Shown here: piece after piece, positions 1 to 5,422 of the stretch
Layout of the letters: each line of letters opens with the position of its first letter
Position numbering within the stretch: position 1 is the first letter of the stretch
Origin: CAIXRL01 sp964619155
GTDB taxonomy: Bacteria; Eisenbacteria; RBG-16-71-46
Length of the DNA: 5,996 nucleotides
NCBI GenBank assembly: GCA_964619155.1
Contig: CAZUEM010000202.1
Coordinates: forward strand, 1-5,996
Direction: 5' to 3'
Notes under the pieces: model-generated
What the model was told of the DNA's origin: nothing
Databases searched by the model: none
The model's input: the letters and a program-made list of their open reading frames with translations, nothing else
Made by a program: the position numbers and the translations under genes

Positions 1-166
1 ACCGGTTGCTGTGACATTTGGTGCACATCTCCACCCAATGACGCCGTTTTATCCGCGCGGGCACGCCCCGTGCAGCGGATGCCCGACGCGCCGCGACCGC
101 CGCGGCGAAGTCCGCGCGGCCCTCCCGCGCGCCGCTCCCGCGATCCGCCCCCGCGAGGAGAGACCC
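1..166. other. Upstream region and leader of the LTD gene
   Basis: The first 60 bases are less GC-rich than the rest of the window, with short AT tracts around 14-19 and 47-52, which fits a promoter-proximal intergenic stretch. I could not find a -35/-10 pair with acceptable spacing. The reading frame of the downstream LTD gene is open back to the window edge, with an ATG at 38, but the peptide encoded by 38-166 is rich in Arg, Pro and Ala, has no recognisable domain, and would bury the signal peptide. I therefore treat it as untranslated leader. The end of any gene upstream of the window is not visible. Confidence 0.4.
155..160 (+). promoter_or_regulatory. Ribosome binding site that decides the LTD gene start
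   Basis: GAGGAG lies 6 nt before the GTG at 167. It is the best Shine-Dalgarno match upstream of the gene, and the start it selects places a hydrophobic signal peptide exactly at the N-terminus. The ATG at 38 has no comparable site. Confidence 0.7.
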
Positions 167-802
167 GTGCACCTGATTCGACCCGAACTCGCGCTCGCCT
201 TCCTGCTGCTCGGCGGCTTCTGCGAACTCCCGCCCGCCGCGAACGCCCAGGAGGTGCGCCTCAACGAGATCCTGGCCGGCCCCGCGCGCGACTGGGACGG
301 CAGCGGCGCGTTCTCGTCGCGCGACGACGAGTGGATCGAGATCGCCAACGCCGGCGCGGCCGCGGCCGACCTCGCCGGCTACTTCGTCACCGACGGCGAC
401 TCGATCCCGCGCTACGCGTTCTCGGGCGCGCTCGCGCCCGGCGCGGTGCTGCTCGTGACCGGGAAGATGAGCTACGACTGGGAGCGCGCGAACGGCCACC
501 CCGCGTTCGGCCTCTCGCTCGGCAACAGCGGGGACGCGGTGCTGCTCTGGCGCGTCACGGGCCCCGACACCGTGCTCGTGGACGCGTACGCCTACCGGAG
601 CCACGAGGCCGCGGCCGACCGCGCGAGCGGCCGCTCGGCCGCGACGGGGGAGTGGCAGCTCTTCGACGCGCTCAATCCCTACACGGGCACGCTCGCGCCG
701 CAGGGCACCCTGTGCGCGCCGACGCCGGGGTCGCCCAACACCTGCCCGAGCACGCCCGCGCGCCGCTCGAGCTGGGGCGAGCTCAAGGCGCGCCGCCGCT
801 GA
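167..802 (+). CDS. Exported lamin-tail-domain (LTD) protein
   Basis: 211 residues from the GTG start. Residues 1-27 form a signal peptide: a short basic start, a hydrophobic core LALAFLLLGG (8-17), and a probable signal peptidase I site after ANA (25-27). Cys19 is not in a lipobox because Phe precedes it. Residues about 28-191 match the lamin tail domain, an Ig-like beta-sandwich known from nuclear lamins and from many secreted bacterial proteins. Visible hallmarks are VRLNEIL (30-36), DEWIEIAN (54-61), DLAGYFVTD (68-76), LAPGAVLLVTG (89-99), the GNSGDAVLLW strand (119-128), and a closing PTPGSPN (185-191). Cys183 and Cys193 flank that end and could form a disulfide outside the cytoplasm. The last residues, SSWGELKARRR (201-211), form a short Trp-containing basic tail outside the domain. 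No enzyme domain is attached, so the role is probably structural or adhesive at the envelope; the ligand is unknown. The gene appears to be monocistronic, with a hairpin just after the stop. Domain call confident, function not. Confidence 0.82.
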   Translation: MHLIRPELALAFLLLGGFCELPPAANAQEVRLNEILAGPARDWDGSGAFSSRDDEWIEIANAGAAAADLAGYFVTDGDSIPRYAFSGALAPGAVLLVTGKMSYDWERANGHPAFGLSLGNSGDAVLLWRVTGPDTVLVDAYAYRSHEAAADRASGRSAATGEWQLFDALNPYTGTLAPQGTLCAPTPGSPNTCPSTPARRSSWGELKARRR

Positions 803-988
803 GGCGTCCCGCCGCCCGCCGGCCGCGAGGCCGGCGGGCCGGCCGCCGCGCGTCCGGTCCGAGCCGCCGCGAGGCGCAGCGGCGTCTCGGCCGGGCGTGC
901 CCGCGCACCGGGGCGGCCCGCCCGGCACCGCGGCCGCGCCCGGAGCGGCCGCCGCGCACCCGGCCGCGTCCCGCGCAGGCGCGGGCGG
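803..988. other. Intergenic spacer between LTD gene and tRNA promoter
   Basis: Apart from the hairpin at 814-839, this stretch is nearly pure G+C with many short CCGGCC/GGCCGG-type self-complementary words. Open frames crossing it encode low-complexity Arg/Ala/Pro/Gly peptides with no credible start signal, and I see no gene in it. Confidence 0.6.
814..839 (+). terminator. Perfect 11-bp GC hairpin with GCGA tetraloop after the LTD gene
   Basis: Arm GCCCGCCGGCC (814-824) is exactly complementary to GGCCGGCGGGC (829-839), enclosing GCGA (825-828), a GNRA-type tetraloop. The stem starts 11 nt after the LTD stop codon, where an intrinsic terminator would sit. No U tract follows: the next bases are again G/C. 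It is therefore a U-less terminator, a 3'-end stabilising hairpin, or a Rho-assisted site. The structure is certain; the terminating role is inferred. Confidence 0.5.
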
Positions 989-1017
989 TTGACGCCCGGA
1001 CAGGCCCTGCCTACTAT
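989..1017 (+). promoter_or_regulatory. Sigma-70 type promoter of tRNA-Leu
   Basis: TTGACG (989-994) and TACTAT (1012-1017) are separated by 17 bp. Each hexamer differs from consensus (TTGACA, TATAAT) at one or two positions, and the spacing is ideal. They stand out sharply against the surrounding GC-rich sequence. Transcription would start near 1024, about 10 nt before the mature tRNA. The bases after the -10 (GCCCGCCCC, 1018-1026) make a GC-rich discriminator, which in well-studied bacteria goes with stringent-response and growth-rate control of stable RNA promoters. No other promoter this good is visible before the smpB run. Confidence 0.85.
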
Positions 1018-1034
1018 GCCCGCCCCGATTGAGT

Positions 1035-1121
1035 GCGGAAGTGGCGGAACTGGCAGACGCACTAGATTCAGGTTCTAGCGCCCGCAAGGGTGTGGGGGTT
1101 CAAATCCCCCCTTCCGCACCA
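1035..1121 (+). tRNA. tRNA-Leu, anticodon CAG
   Basis: 87 nt including an encoded CCA. The acceptor stem pairs GCGGAAG (1035-1041) with CTTCCGC (1111-1117), followed by discriminator A (1118) and CCA (1119-1121). The anticodon stem pairs CTAGA (1062-1066) with TCTAG (1074-1078) around loop TTCAGGT, giving anticodon CAG at 1069-1071, which reads CUG leucine codons. A long variable arm with stem CCC/GGG around GCAA (1081-1090) makes it a class II tRNA, as expected for leucine. The T stem pairs GGGGG (1094-1098) with CCCCC (1106-1110) around TTCAAAT. CTG is among the common leucine codons in the neighbouring genes. It has its own promoter and is followed by smpB with no U-tract terminator between. 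Encoded CCA means the 3' end needs only trimming; the downstream rph product performs that kind of step. Confidence 0.98.
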
Positions 1122-1149
1122 TCGAGCTTCTTCCCCGAACCGGCCCCTC

Positions 1150-1232
1150 CCGGCCGGTCCGGGCCCGCCGGCCGGAGCTTCGCGGCCGGCCGGGCCCGAG
1201 CGCGGACGCGGCCCGGACCACCGGCCGGCCGG
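1150..1232. repeat. Nested inverted repeats between tRNA-Leu and smpB
   Basis: Two overlapping hairpins can form. The inner one pairs GGGCCCGCCGGCCG (1161-1174) with 1183-1197 (starting CGGCCGG, ending GGGCCC), with one bulged base and an 8-nt loop. The outer one pairs GGTCCGGGCC (1156-1165) exactly with GGCCCGGACC (1210-1219). They share 1161-1165, so they exclude each other. CCGGCCGG occurs at 1150-1157, 1168-1175 and within 1221-1232, the last ending just before the smpB Shine-Dalgarno. No T run follows either stem, so this is not a classic intrinsic terminator. It could be a processing signal, a transcription attenuator, or an effect of base composition. Confidence 0.6.
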
Positions 1233-1243
1233 CTGAGGTCGCC

Positions 1244-1723
1244 ATGACCGCCGAACGCGAAACGTCCGACCGCCTGATCGCGCAGAACCGCCGGGCGAGC
1301 CACGACTACTTCATCCTCGACACGCTGGAGGCCGGCCTCGTGCTGGTCGGCACCGAGGTGAAGAGCCTGCGCGCCGGCAAGGCGAGCCTCGCCGAGGCCT
1401 ACGCCTCGATCGACAACGGCGAGCTGTTCGTGCGGCAGATGCACATCCCGCCCTACGTGCAGGGCAACCGCTGGAACGTGGACCCGGTGCGCACGCGCAA
1501 GCTGCTCGTGCACCGCGCCGAGCTGGCCAAGCTCCAGAAGGCCGTCGCGCAGAAGGGCCACACGCTCGTGCCGCTCAAGCTCTACTTCTCGAAGGGGCAC
1601 GCCAAGCTCCTGATCGGGATCGCCAAGGGCAAGAAGTCGCACGACAAGCGCGATTCCATCGCCGAGCGCGACGCGCGCCGCGAGATGGACCGCGCCCGTC
1701 GCGGCGCGGAGCGCGACCGGTGA
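1244..1723 (+). CDS. smpB: SsrA-binding protein SmpB
   Basis: 159 residues, normal for the family. SmpB binds tmRNA and brings it, with alanyl-tRNA and EF-Tu, to ribosomes stalled on broken mRNA, so the peptide is tagged for degradation and the ribosome freed. The sequence carries the family blocks in order: NRRASHDYFI (15-24), GTEVKSLRAGKASLAEAYA (36-54), HIPPY (67-71), RTRKLLVH (83-90), LVPLKLYF (108-115) and KGKKSHDKR (128-136). These cover the OB-fold core. The basic C-terminal tail (137-159), which becomes helical in the mRNA channel, is present and Arg-rich. The ATG at 1244 is preceded by GAGG (1235-1238) at suitable spacing. The stop overlaps the next gene's start as GTGA (1720-1723). 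No own promoter is visible, so expression may depend on read-through from the tRNA-Leu promoter. The ssrA (tmRNA) gene is not in this window. Confidence 0.97.
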   Translation: MTAERETSDRLIAQNRRASHDYFILDTLEAGLVLVGTEVKSLRAGKASLAEAYASIDNGELFVRQMHIPPYVQGNRWNVDPVRTRKLLVHRAELAKLQKAVAQKGHTLVPLKLYFSKGHAKLLIGIAKGKKSHDKRDSIAERDARREMDRARRGAERDR

Positions 1724-3120
1724 GGCTTCTCCGGCGGGCGTCGGCGCCGGCGCTGGCCGCCGCGCTCGCGCTGCCCGCGCTGCTCGCGCCCGTGCGCCCC
1801 GCGGAGGCCGCGCTGCCCGCGGCCGGGGCGTCGGCGCCGGTCAGGCCCGTGGACGGCGTGCCGTGCATCGGCGCCAACGACCTCGCGCGGCTCCTCGAGG
1901 GCGCCAAGTACTGGCGCGCGGACGTGCGCAAGCTCGTCATCCGCACCGCCGGGCACCGGCTGACGCTGACCGCCGACGTGCCCATCGTCATCCTCGACGA
2001 CCGCACGCTGCGCCTCGACGCGCCGGTGCGCTCGAAGGGCGGCGAGCTGCAGGTGCCGGTCTCGCTGATCCCGCAGCTGCCCCGCGACTCGACGGGGGCG
2101 CGGCTCGAGTACGACGCGGCCGCTGGCCGCGTGCGCGCGACGCCACCGGGCGGCTGGGTGGGCGGCCCGCAGGTCACGGTCACCGCCGAGGGGACGCGGG
2201 TTTCGATCGCGACCGAACGGCCGGAGGAGGCGGGCATCGCGAGCCGCAGCCGAAGGCACTTCCGCGTGCGGCTGCCCGGCGCCTTCGGCGGCGCGCTGCC
2301 CGAGTCGCTCCCCGAGGGCTCGCTCGTGCGGCGGCTCGCGCGCCTGCCGGGCTCGGGCGGCGTGACGCTGCAGTTCGAGGTCGCGCCCGAGGCGGCGGGC
2401 TTCCGCACCGTCGCGTCGCCGGGCCGGTGGACGCTCGAGTTCGTGCGCGCCGGCGGCGAGGAGCGCTTCGCGCCCGAGAGCCCGCCGGGCCCGCGGGCGC
2501 TGCGCGTCGTGGTGCTGGACCCCGGGCACGGCGGCGGGGACGCGGGCACGCAGGCCGAGGGCGCGATCGAGAAGGACCTGACCCTCGCGCTCGCCCGCCA
2601 GCTCGCCGGCGACCTCGAGCGGCGCGGCGTGCGCGTGGTGCTGACCCGAACCGGCGACGAGGCGGTGCCGCAGGAGGCGCGCGCCGAGATCGCGAACCGC
2701 GCGCGCGCCGACGTCGTCGTGTCGCTCCACTTCGACGGCTTCCCGGGCTCGAAGTCGCGCGGCGCCACCGCCTGGTGCCCGCCGGCCTCGTTCGCCGAGC
2801 CCCCGCGCGACGCGCGCGCGGCGGCGCTCGCGCCCATGGCGCTCACGCCGTGGCGCGACGTGGCGCTGCGGCACGCCGTCGAGAGCCGCGCGCTCGGCGA
2901 GGCCCTGGCCACGGCGCTCGAGCAGCGCGGACTCGGGCCCGCGCGCGTGCGCGAGCGGCTCACCCACGCCCTGCTCGGCGTCAACGCGCCCGGCCTCACG
3001 CTCGAGTGCGCCACGCTGACCTCGCCCGAGGACCGCGCCCGCGTGCTCTCCCCGGCGGGGCTCCGCGACCTCGCCGCGGCCATCGCCGAGGGCCTGTTCG
3101 CCTACCAGCGCCATGACTGA
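1720..3120 (+). CDS. Exported N-acetylmuramoyl-L-alanine amidase (Amidase_3)
   Basis: 466 residues. A zinc hydrolase that cuts the bond between N-acetylmuramic acid and L-alanine in peptidoglycan, for cell separation or wall remodelling. Residues 1-30 are a signal peptide (MRLLRR, hydrophobic core, AEA). Residues about 44-121 resemble a copper-amine-oxidase-N-like stalk domain, a non-enzymatic fold often attached to wall enzymes. Residues about 150-243 look like a beta-rich AMIN-like targeting region; this part is weaker. The catalytic domain spans about 262-463: zinc ligands His270 in LDPGHGG, Glu284 in IEKDL and His337 in SLHFD, plus catalytic Glu429 in LTLEC. All four are present, so it should be active. 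SLHFDGF replaces the common SIHAN-type motif. The GTG start at 1720 has GGAG (1708-1711) 8 nt upstream and overlaps the smpB stop by 4 nt. It overlaps the GerMN gene by 8 nt, suggesting the two products act together at the wall. Confidence 0.92.
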   Translation: MRLLRRASAPALAAALALPALLAPVRPAEAALPAAGASAPVRPVDGVPCIGANDLARLLEGAKYWRADVRKLVIRTAGHRLTLTADVPIVILDDRTLRLDAPVRSKGGELQVPVSLIPQLPRDSTGARLEYDAAAGRVRATPPGGWVGGPQVTVTAEGTRVSIATERPEEAGIASRSRRHFRVRLPGAFGGALPESLPEGSLVRRLARLPGSGGVTLQFEVAPEAAGFRTVASPGRWTLEFVRAGGEERFAPESPPGPRALRVVVLDPGHGGGDAGTQAEGAIEKDLTLALARQLAGDLERRGVRVVLTRTGDEAVPQEARAEIANRARADVVVSLHFDGFPGSKSRGATAWCPPASFAEPPRDARAAALAPMALTPWRDVALRHAVESRALGEALATALEQRGLGPARVRERLTHALLGVNAPGLTLECATLTSPEDRARVLSPAGLRDLAAAIAEGLFAYQRHD

Positions 3121-3733
3121 CGCCCCGCACGGAACCGGCCCCGGCGCGCTCCCGCCGCCCGTCACGCGCCCGCCGAAGCGGCCGCCGCGCCGCTGGCTCG
3201 TGCTCGGCGTGCTGCTGGCGCTCGTCGCGCTCGGCTGGTTCGGCTGGCGCGAGGCGCGCCGCCGCAACGACGCCGCGGTCGCGGCCGTGACCGTGCCCGA
3301 CACGACCCAGACCGGCATGCGCGCGGTGACGCTGTGGTTCGCGTCCGCCGACGGCGACAGCCTCGTCGCCGAGACGCGCGAGCTGCCGGAGCAGGAAGGG
3401 CTGCACGCCCGCGTCACCGTGCTCGTCGCCGCGCTCGACCAGGGCCCGGCGCGCCGCGGGGTCGCCGTGCTGCCCGCCGGCACCTCGGTCCTGCGCGTCT
3501 TCCTCGACGACCGGGGCCTGCTCACGCTGGACCTTTCGCGCGCGTTCCAGCAGGGTTTCCGCGGCGGTTCGACCGCCGAGGACCTCGCCGTGAGCGCGCT
3601 CGTCCGCACCATCGGCGACAACGTGCCCGAGGTCCGGAGCATCCTCTTCACCTGCGGGGGCGCCCCGCTCGTCACGCTGGGCGGCCACGTGCCCCTCGAC
3701 CGGCCGGTCGCCGTGGGCGCCGGCCGCGACTGA
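3113..3733 (+). CDS. Membrane-anchored GerMN-domain protein
   Basis: 206 residues. The N-terminus is a Pro/Arg-rich cytoplasmic segment (about 1-27), followed by one transmembrane helix, WLVLGVLLALVALGWFGW (28-45), then a short linker and an extracytoplasmic GerMN domain (about 70-200). Domain features are VTLWFASADGDSLVAETREL (72-91), a central helix with LVAALDQGP (104-112), PAGTSVLRVFLDDRGLLTLDLS (121-142), GGSTAEDLAVSALVRTI (151-167), and a closing VTLGGHVPLDRPV (187-199). GerMN was named from Bacillus GerM, which has two such domains and acts in sporulation and germination; single-domain versions occur widely in non-sporing bacteria and probably bind envelope partners or glycan. No catalytic residues are known. 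The start overlaps the amidase gene by 8 nt, and the nearest purine-rich tract (GAGGG, 3088-3092) is too far away, so translation probably relies on coupling. A role supporting the amidase is inferred from context. Confidence 0.85.
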   Translation: MTDAPHGTGPGALPPPVTRPPKRPPRRWLVLGVLLALVALGWFGWREARRRNDAAVAAVTVPDTTQTGMRAVTLWFASADGDSLVAETRELPEQEGLHARVTVLVAALDQGPARRGVAVLPAGTSVLRVFLDDRGLLTLDLSRAFQQGFRGGSTAEDLAVSALVRTIGDNVPEVRSILFTCGGAPLVTLGGHVPLDRPVAVGAGRD

Positions 3734-3738
3734 AAGGA
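3734..3738 (+). promoter_or_regulatory. Ribosome binding site of murI
   Basis: AAGGA ends 5 nt before the ATG at 3744 in the 10-nt gap after the GerMN stop. This is the only non-overlapping junction in the run, and murI has its own clear site rather than depending on stop-start coupling. Confidence 0.75.
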
Positions 3739-3743
3739 ACCAG

Positions 3744-4628
3744 ATGCCCGCCACGCACGATCCGCGGCCCATCGGGGTGTTCGACTCCGGCATCGGGGGG
3801 CTCACGGCGGTGCGCGAGCTGTTCCGCCAGCTCCCGCACGAGTCGGTGGTCTACTTCGGCGACACGGCGCGCCTGCCGTACGGCAACAAGTCGCAGGAGA
3901 CCGTCACCCGCTTCAGCCTCGAGATCGCGTCGTTCCTCGTGCGGCAGAACGTGAAGTGCCTGGTGGTCGCCTGCAACACCGCCTCGAGCCACGCGCTCGA
4001 CACGCTGCGCGCGCGCTACGACCTGCCGATCGTGGGCGTGATCGACCCGGCGGCGAAGGCGGCGGTCGCGGCGAGCCCGCACGGCCTGGTCGGCGTGGTC
4101 GGCACGCTCGCCACGGTCGGCAGCCACGCCTACGTCGAGGCCATCCGCCGCATCGCGCCGGGCGCGAACGTGCTGTCGCGCGCCTGCCCGCTGTTCGTGC
4201 CGCTGGTCGAGGAGGGCTGGCTCGACCACCGGGTGACGCGCCTCGTCGCCGAGGAGTACCTGGCCGAGCTGCGCGCCGCGCACCTCGAGAGCCTGATCCT
4301 CGGCTGCACGCACTACCCGCTGCTCGCGCCGCTGCTGCACGAGCTGATGGGCCCCGAGGTGACGCTGGTGGACTCGGGCGCCGAGGCGGCGCGCGCGACC
4401 GCGCAGCTGCTCGCCGAGCGGGGCCAGCTCGCGCCCGACGCGGGCGCGCGCGGACCGCAGCACCACTTCTTCCTCAGCGACGAGCCGCGGCGCCGCAGCT
4501 TCGGCAAGGTGGCGCAGTCGTTCCTCGGCCGCCCGCTGCCGCACGTGACCGTCGTGGACCAGACCGACCTGCCGTGGTTCGAGCGCGTCCACGGCGTGCT
4601 TCCGCCCGAAGGAGGATCCCCCGAGTGA
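3744..4628 (+). CDS. murI: Glutamate racemase MurI
   Basis: 294 residues. This cytoplasmic, cofactor-independent enzyme interconverts L- and D-glutamate; D-glutamate is the second residue of the peptidoglycan stem peptide and is added by MurD. Motifs in order are PIGVFDSGIGGLT (9-21), with Asp14 and Ser15 in the substrate site; YFGDTARLPYG (37-47); VVACNTAS (74-81), with catalytic Cys77; PLVEEGW (153-159); and LILGCTHYPLL (184-194), with the second catalytic Cys188 and neighbouring His190. The two cysteines act as the acid/base pair on opposite faces of the substrate, and both are present. The chain is slightly longer than the usual 260-290 because of a C-terminal stretch (about 236-294) containing FFLSDEP and VDQTDLPWF. 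Its own Shine-Dalgarno is present, and its stop overlaps the rph start by 4 nt (GTGA). It sits beside wall-related genes upstream and RNA/nucleotide genes downstream. Confidence 0.97.
   Translation: MPATHDPRPIGVFDSGIGGLTAVRELFRQLPHESVVYFGDTARLPYGNKSQETVTRFSLEIASFLVRQNVKCLVVACNTASSHALDTLRARYDLPIVGVIDPAAKAAVAASPHGLVGVVGTLATVGSHAYVEAIRRIAPGANVLSRACPLFVPLVEEGWLDHRVTRLVAEEYLAELRAAHLESLILGCTHYPLLAPLLHELMGPEVTLVDSGAEAARATAQLLAERGQLAPDAGARGPQHHFFLSDEPRRRSFGKVAQSFLGRPLPHVTVVDQTDLPWFERVHGVLPPEGGSPE
4609..4615 (+). promoter_or_regulatory. Ribosome binding site that decides the rph start
   Basis: AAGGAGG lies inside the last codons of murI, 9 nt before the GTG at 4625. It is the strongest Shine-Dalgarno in the window. 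It favours the GTG over any in-frame start further inside rph, and over the longer open frame that runs back into murI. Confidence 0.85.
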
Positions 4629-5422
4629 CCCGCAAGCCCAAGCCCATCCGCGAGCGCGAGGCCGCGCCCGCGACCGAGGCGCCGTTCGAGCGCCACGACG
4701 GCCGCGCGCCGCGGAGCCCCCGCCCGTTCAAGATCGAGCGCGGCGTGATGTCGCACGCCGAGGGCTCGGCGCTCGTCGTCATGGGCCGCACGCGCGTGCT
4801 GTGCAGCGCCAGCGTCGAGGACCGCGTGCCGGGCTGGCTGCGCAACTCGGGAAAGGGCTGGGTGACGGCCGAGTACGGCATGCTGCCGCGCGCCACCGGC
4901 ACCCGCACGCCGCGCACCAGCCAGACGGGCGGGCGCGCGCAGGAGATCCAGCGGCTCATCGGCCGCTCGCTGCGCGCGGTCACGGACCTGACCGCCTTCG
5001 GCGAGCGCACGGTCACGCTCGACTGCGACGTGCTCGAGGCCGACGGCGGCACGCGCACCGCGGCGATCAACGGCGCCCTCGTGGCGCTGCACGACGCGTT
5101 CGTGACGCTGTCGAACCGGAGCGCCCTCGCGCGCGCGCCGCTGCGCGACACCGTGTGCGCGATCTCGGTCGGGATCGTGAGGGGCGTGCCGTGCCTGGAC
5201 CTCGACTACGTCGAGGACTCCTCGGCCGAGGTGGACATGAACGTGGTGATGACCGGCGCCGGCCGCTTCATCGAGGTGCAGGGCACCGGCGAGGGCACGA
5301 CGTTCGGCGACGACGACCTCCGGGCGATGCTGCGCCTCGCGCGCGCCGGCATCCGCCGGATCGCCGGCCACCAGCGCCGGCTGCTCGGCGGCTCGGGGCT
5401 GCTGCCCGGGGCGGCGGAATGA
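4625..5422 (+). CDS. rph: Ribonuclease PH
   Basis: 265 residues from the GTG start. RNase PH is a phosphate-dependent 3'-5' exoribonuclease that trims the 3' ends of tRNA precursors and other structured RNAs, releasing nucleoside diphosphates; it works as a ring-shaped hexamer in the cytoplasm. The core begins at HDGRAPRSPRPFKIERG (24-40) and continues with HAEGSALV (44-51), VLCSASVED (58-66), GWVTAEYGMLPRAT (78-91), GGRAQEIQRLIGRSLRA (102-118), CDVLEADGGTRTAAI (134-148) and LDLDYVEDSSAEVDMNVV (191-208). Arg104 and the GTRT motif (142-145) are the expected phosphate-binding residues; Asp198 and Asp204 are the metal-binding pair. The family block usually reads GGRTQEIQ; here it is GGRAQEIQ. 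Compared with the usual 238-245 residues, there is a basic, Pro-rich N-terminal extension of about 22 residues. It overlaps murI and rdgB by 4 nt each. Confidence 0.97.
   Translation: MTRKPKPIREREAAPATEAPFERHDGRAPRSPRPFKIERGVMSHAEGSALVVMGRTRVLCSASVEDRVPGWLRNSGKGWVTAEYGMLPRATGTRTPRTSQTGGRAQEIQRLIGRSLRAVTDLTAFGERTVTLDCDVLEADGGTRTAAINGALVALHDAFVTLSNRSALARAPLRDTVCAISVGIVRGVPCLDLDYVEDSSAEVDMNVVMTGAGRFIEVQGTGEGTTFGDDDLRAMLRLARAGIRRIAGHQRRLLGGSGLLPGAAE

Noticed and set aside
11..28. CRP-like half-palindrome TGTGA...GTGCACA near the window start
   Set aside because: Only one half matches the consensus, and no promoter with correct spacing lies next to it.
11..166. Earlier starts for the LTD gene (GTG at 11, ATG at 38)
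   Set aside because: They lack a good ribosome binding site and would place about 43-52 Arg/Pro-rich residues ahead of the signal peptide.
70..1032. Open frame of about 320 codons on the + strand overlapping the LTD gene
   Set aside because: It is an Arg/Pro/Ala-rich shifted-frame shadow; the LTD frame has a signal peptide, a domain and a good ribosome binding site.
1035..1121. tRNA-Leu as an integration site for a mobile element
   Set aside because: No integrase gene and no duplicated tRNA 3' end is visible downstream; the flanking genes are a conserved housekeeping run.
1029..1247. Small open frame running across the tRNA and spacer
   Set aside because: It is mostly the tRNA gene itself, which is fully explained as a class II tRNA-Leu.
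1582..3675. Long open frames on the minus strand, including ones of about 697 and 502 codons (1575-3083), opposite the amidase and GerMN genes
   Set aside because: Their peptides are Arg/Ala/Gly/Pro-rich low complexity with no domain, and they lie opposite genes with full catalytic motifs. High GC content makes stop codons rare in every frame.
3956..4624. Possible long N-terminal extension of RNase PH reaching back through murI
   Set aside because: That part is an out-of-frame shadow of murI. The strong AAGGAGG site before the GTG at 4625 and the family length fix the start there.
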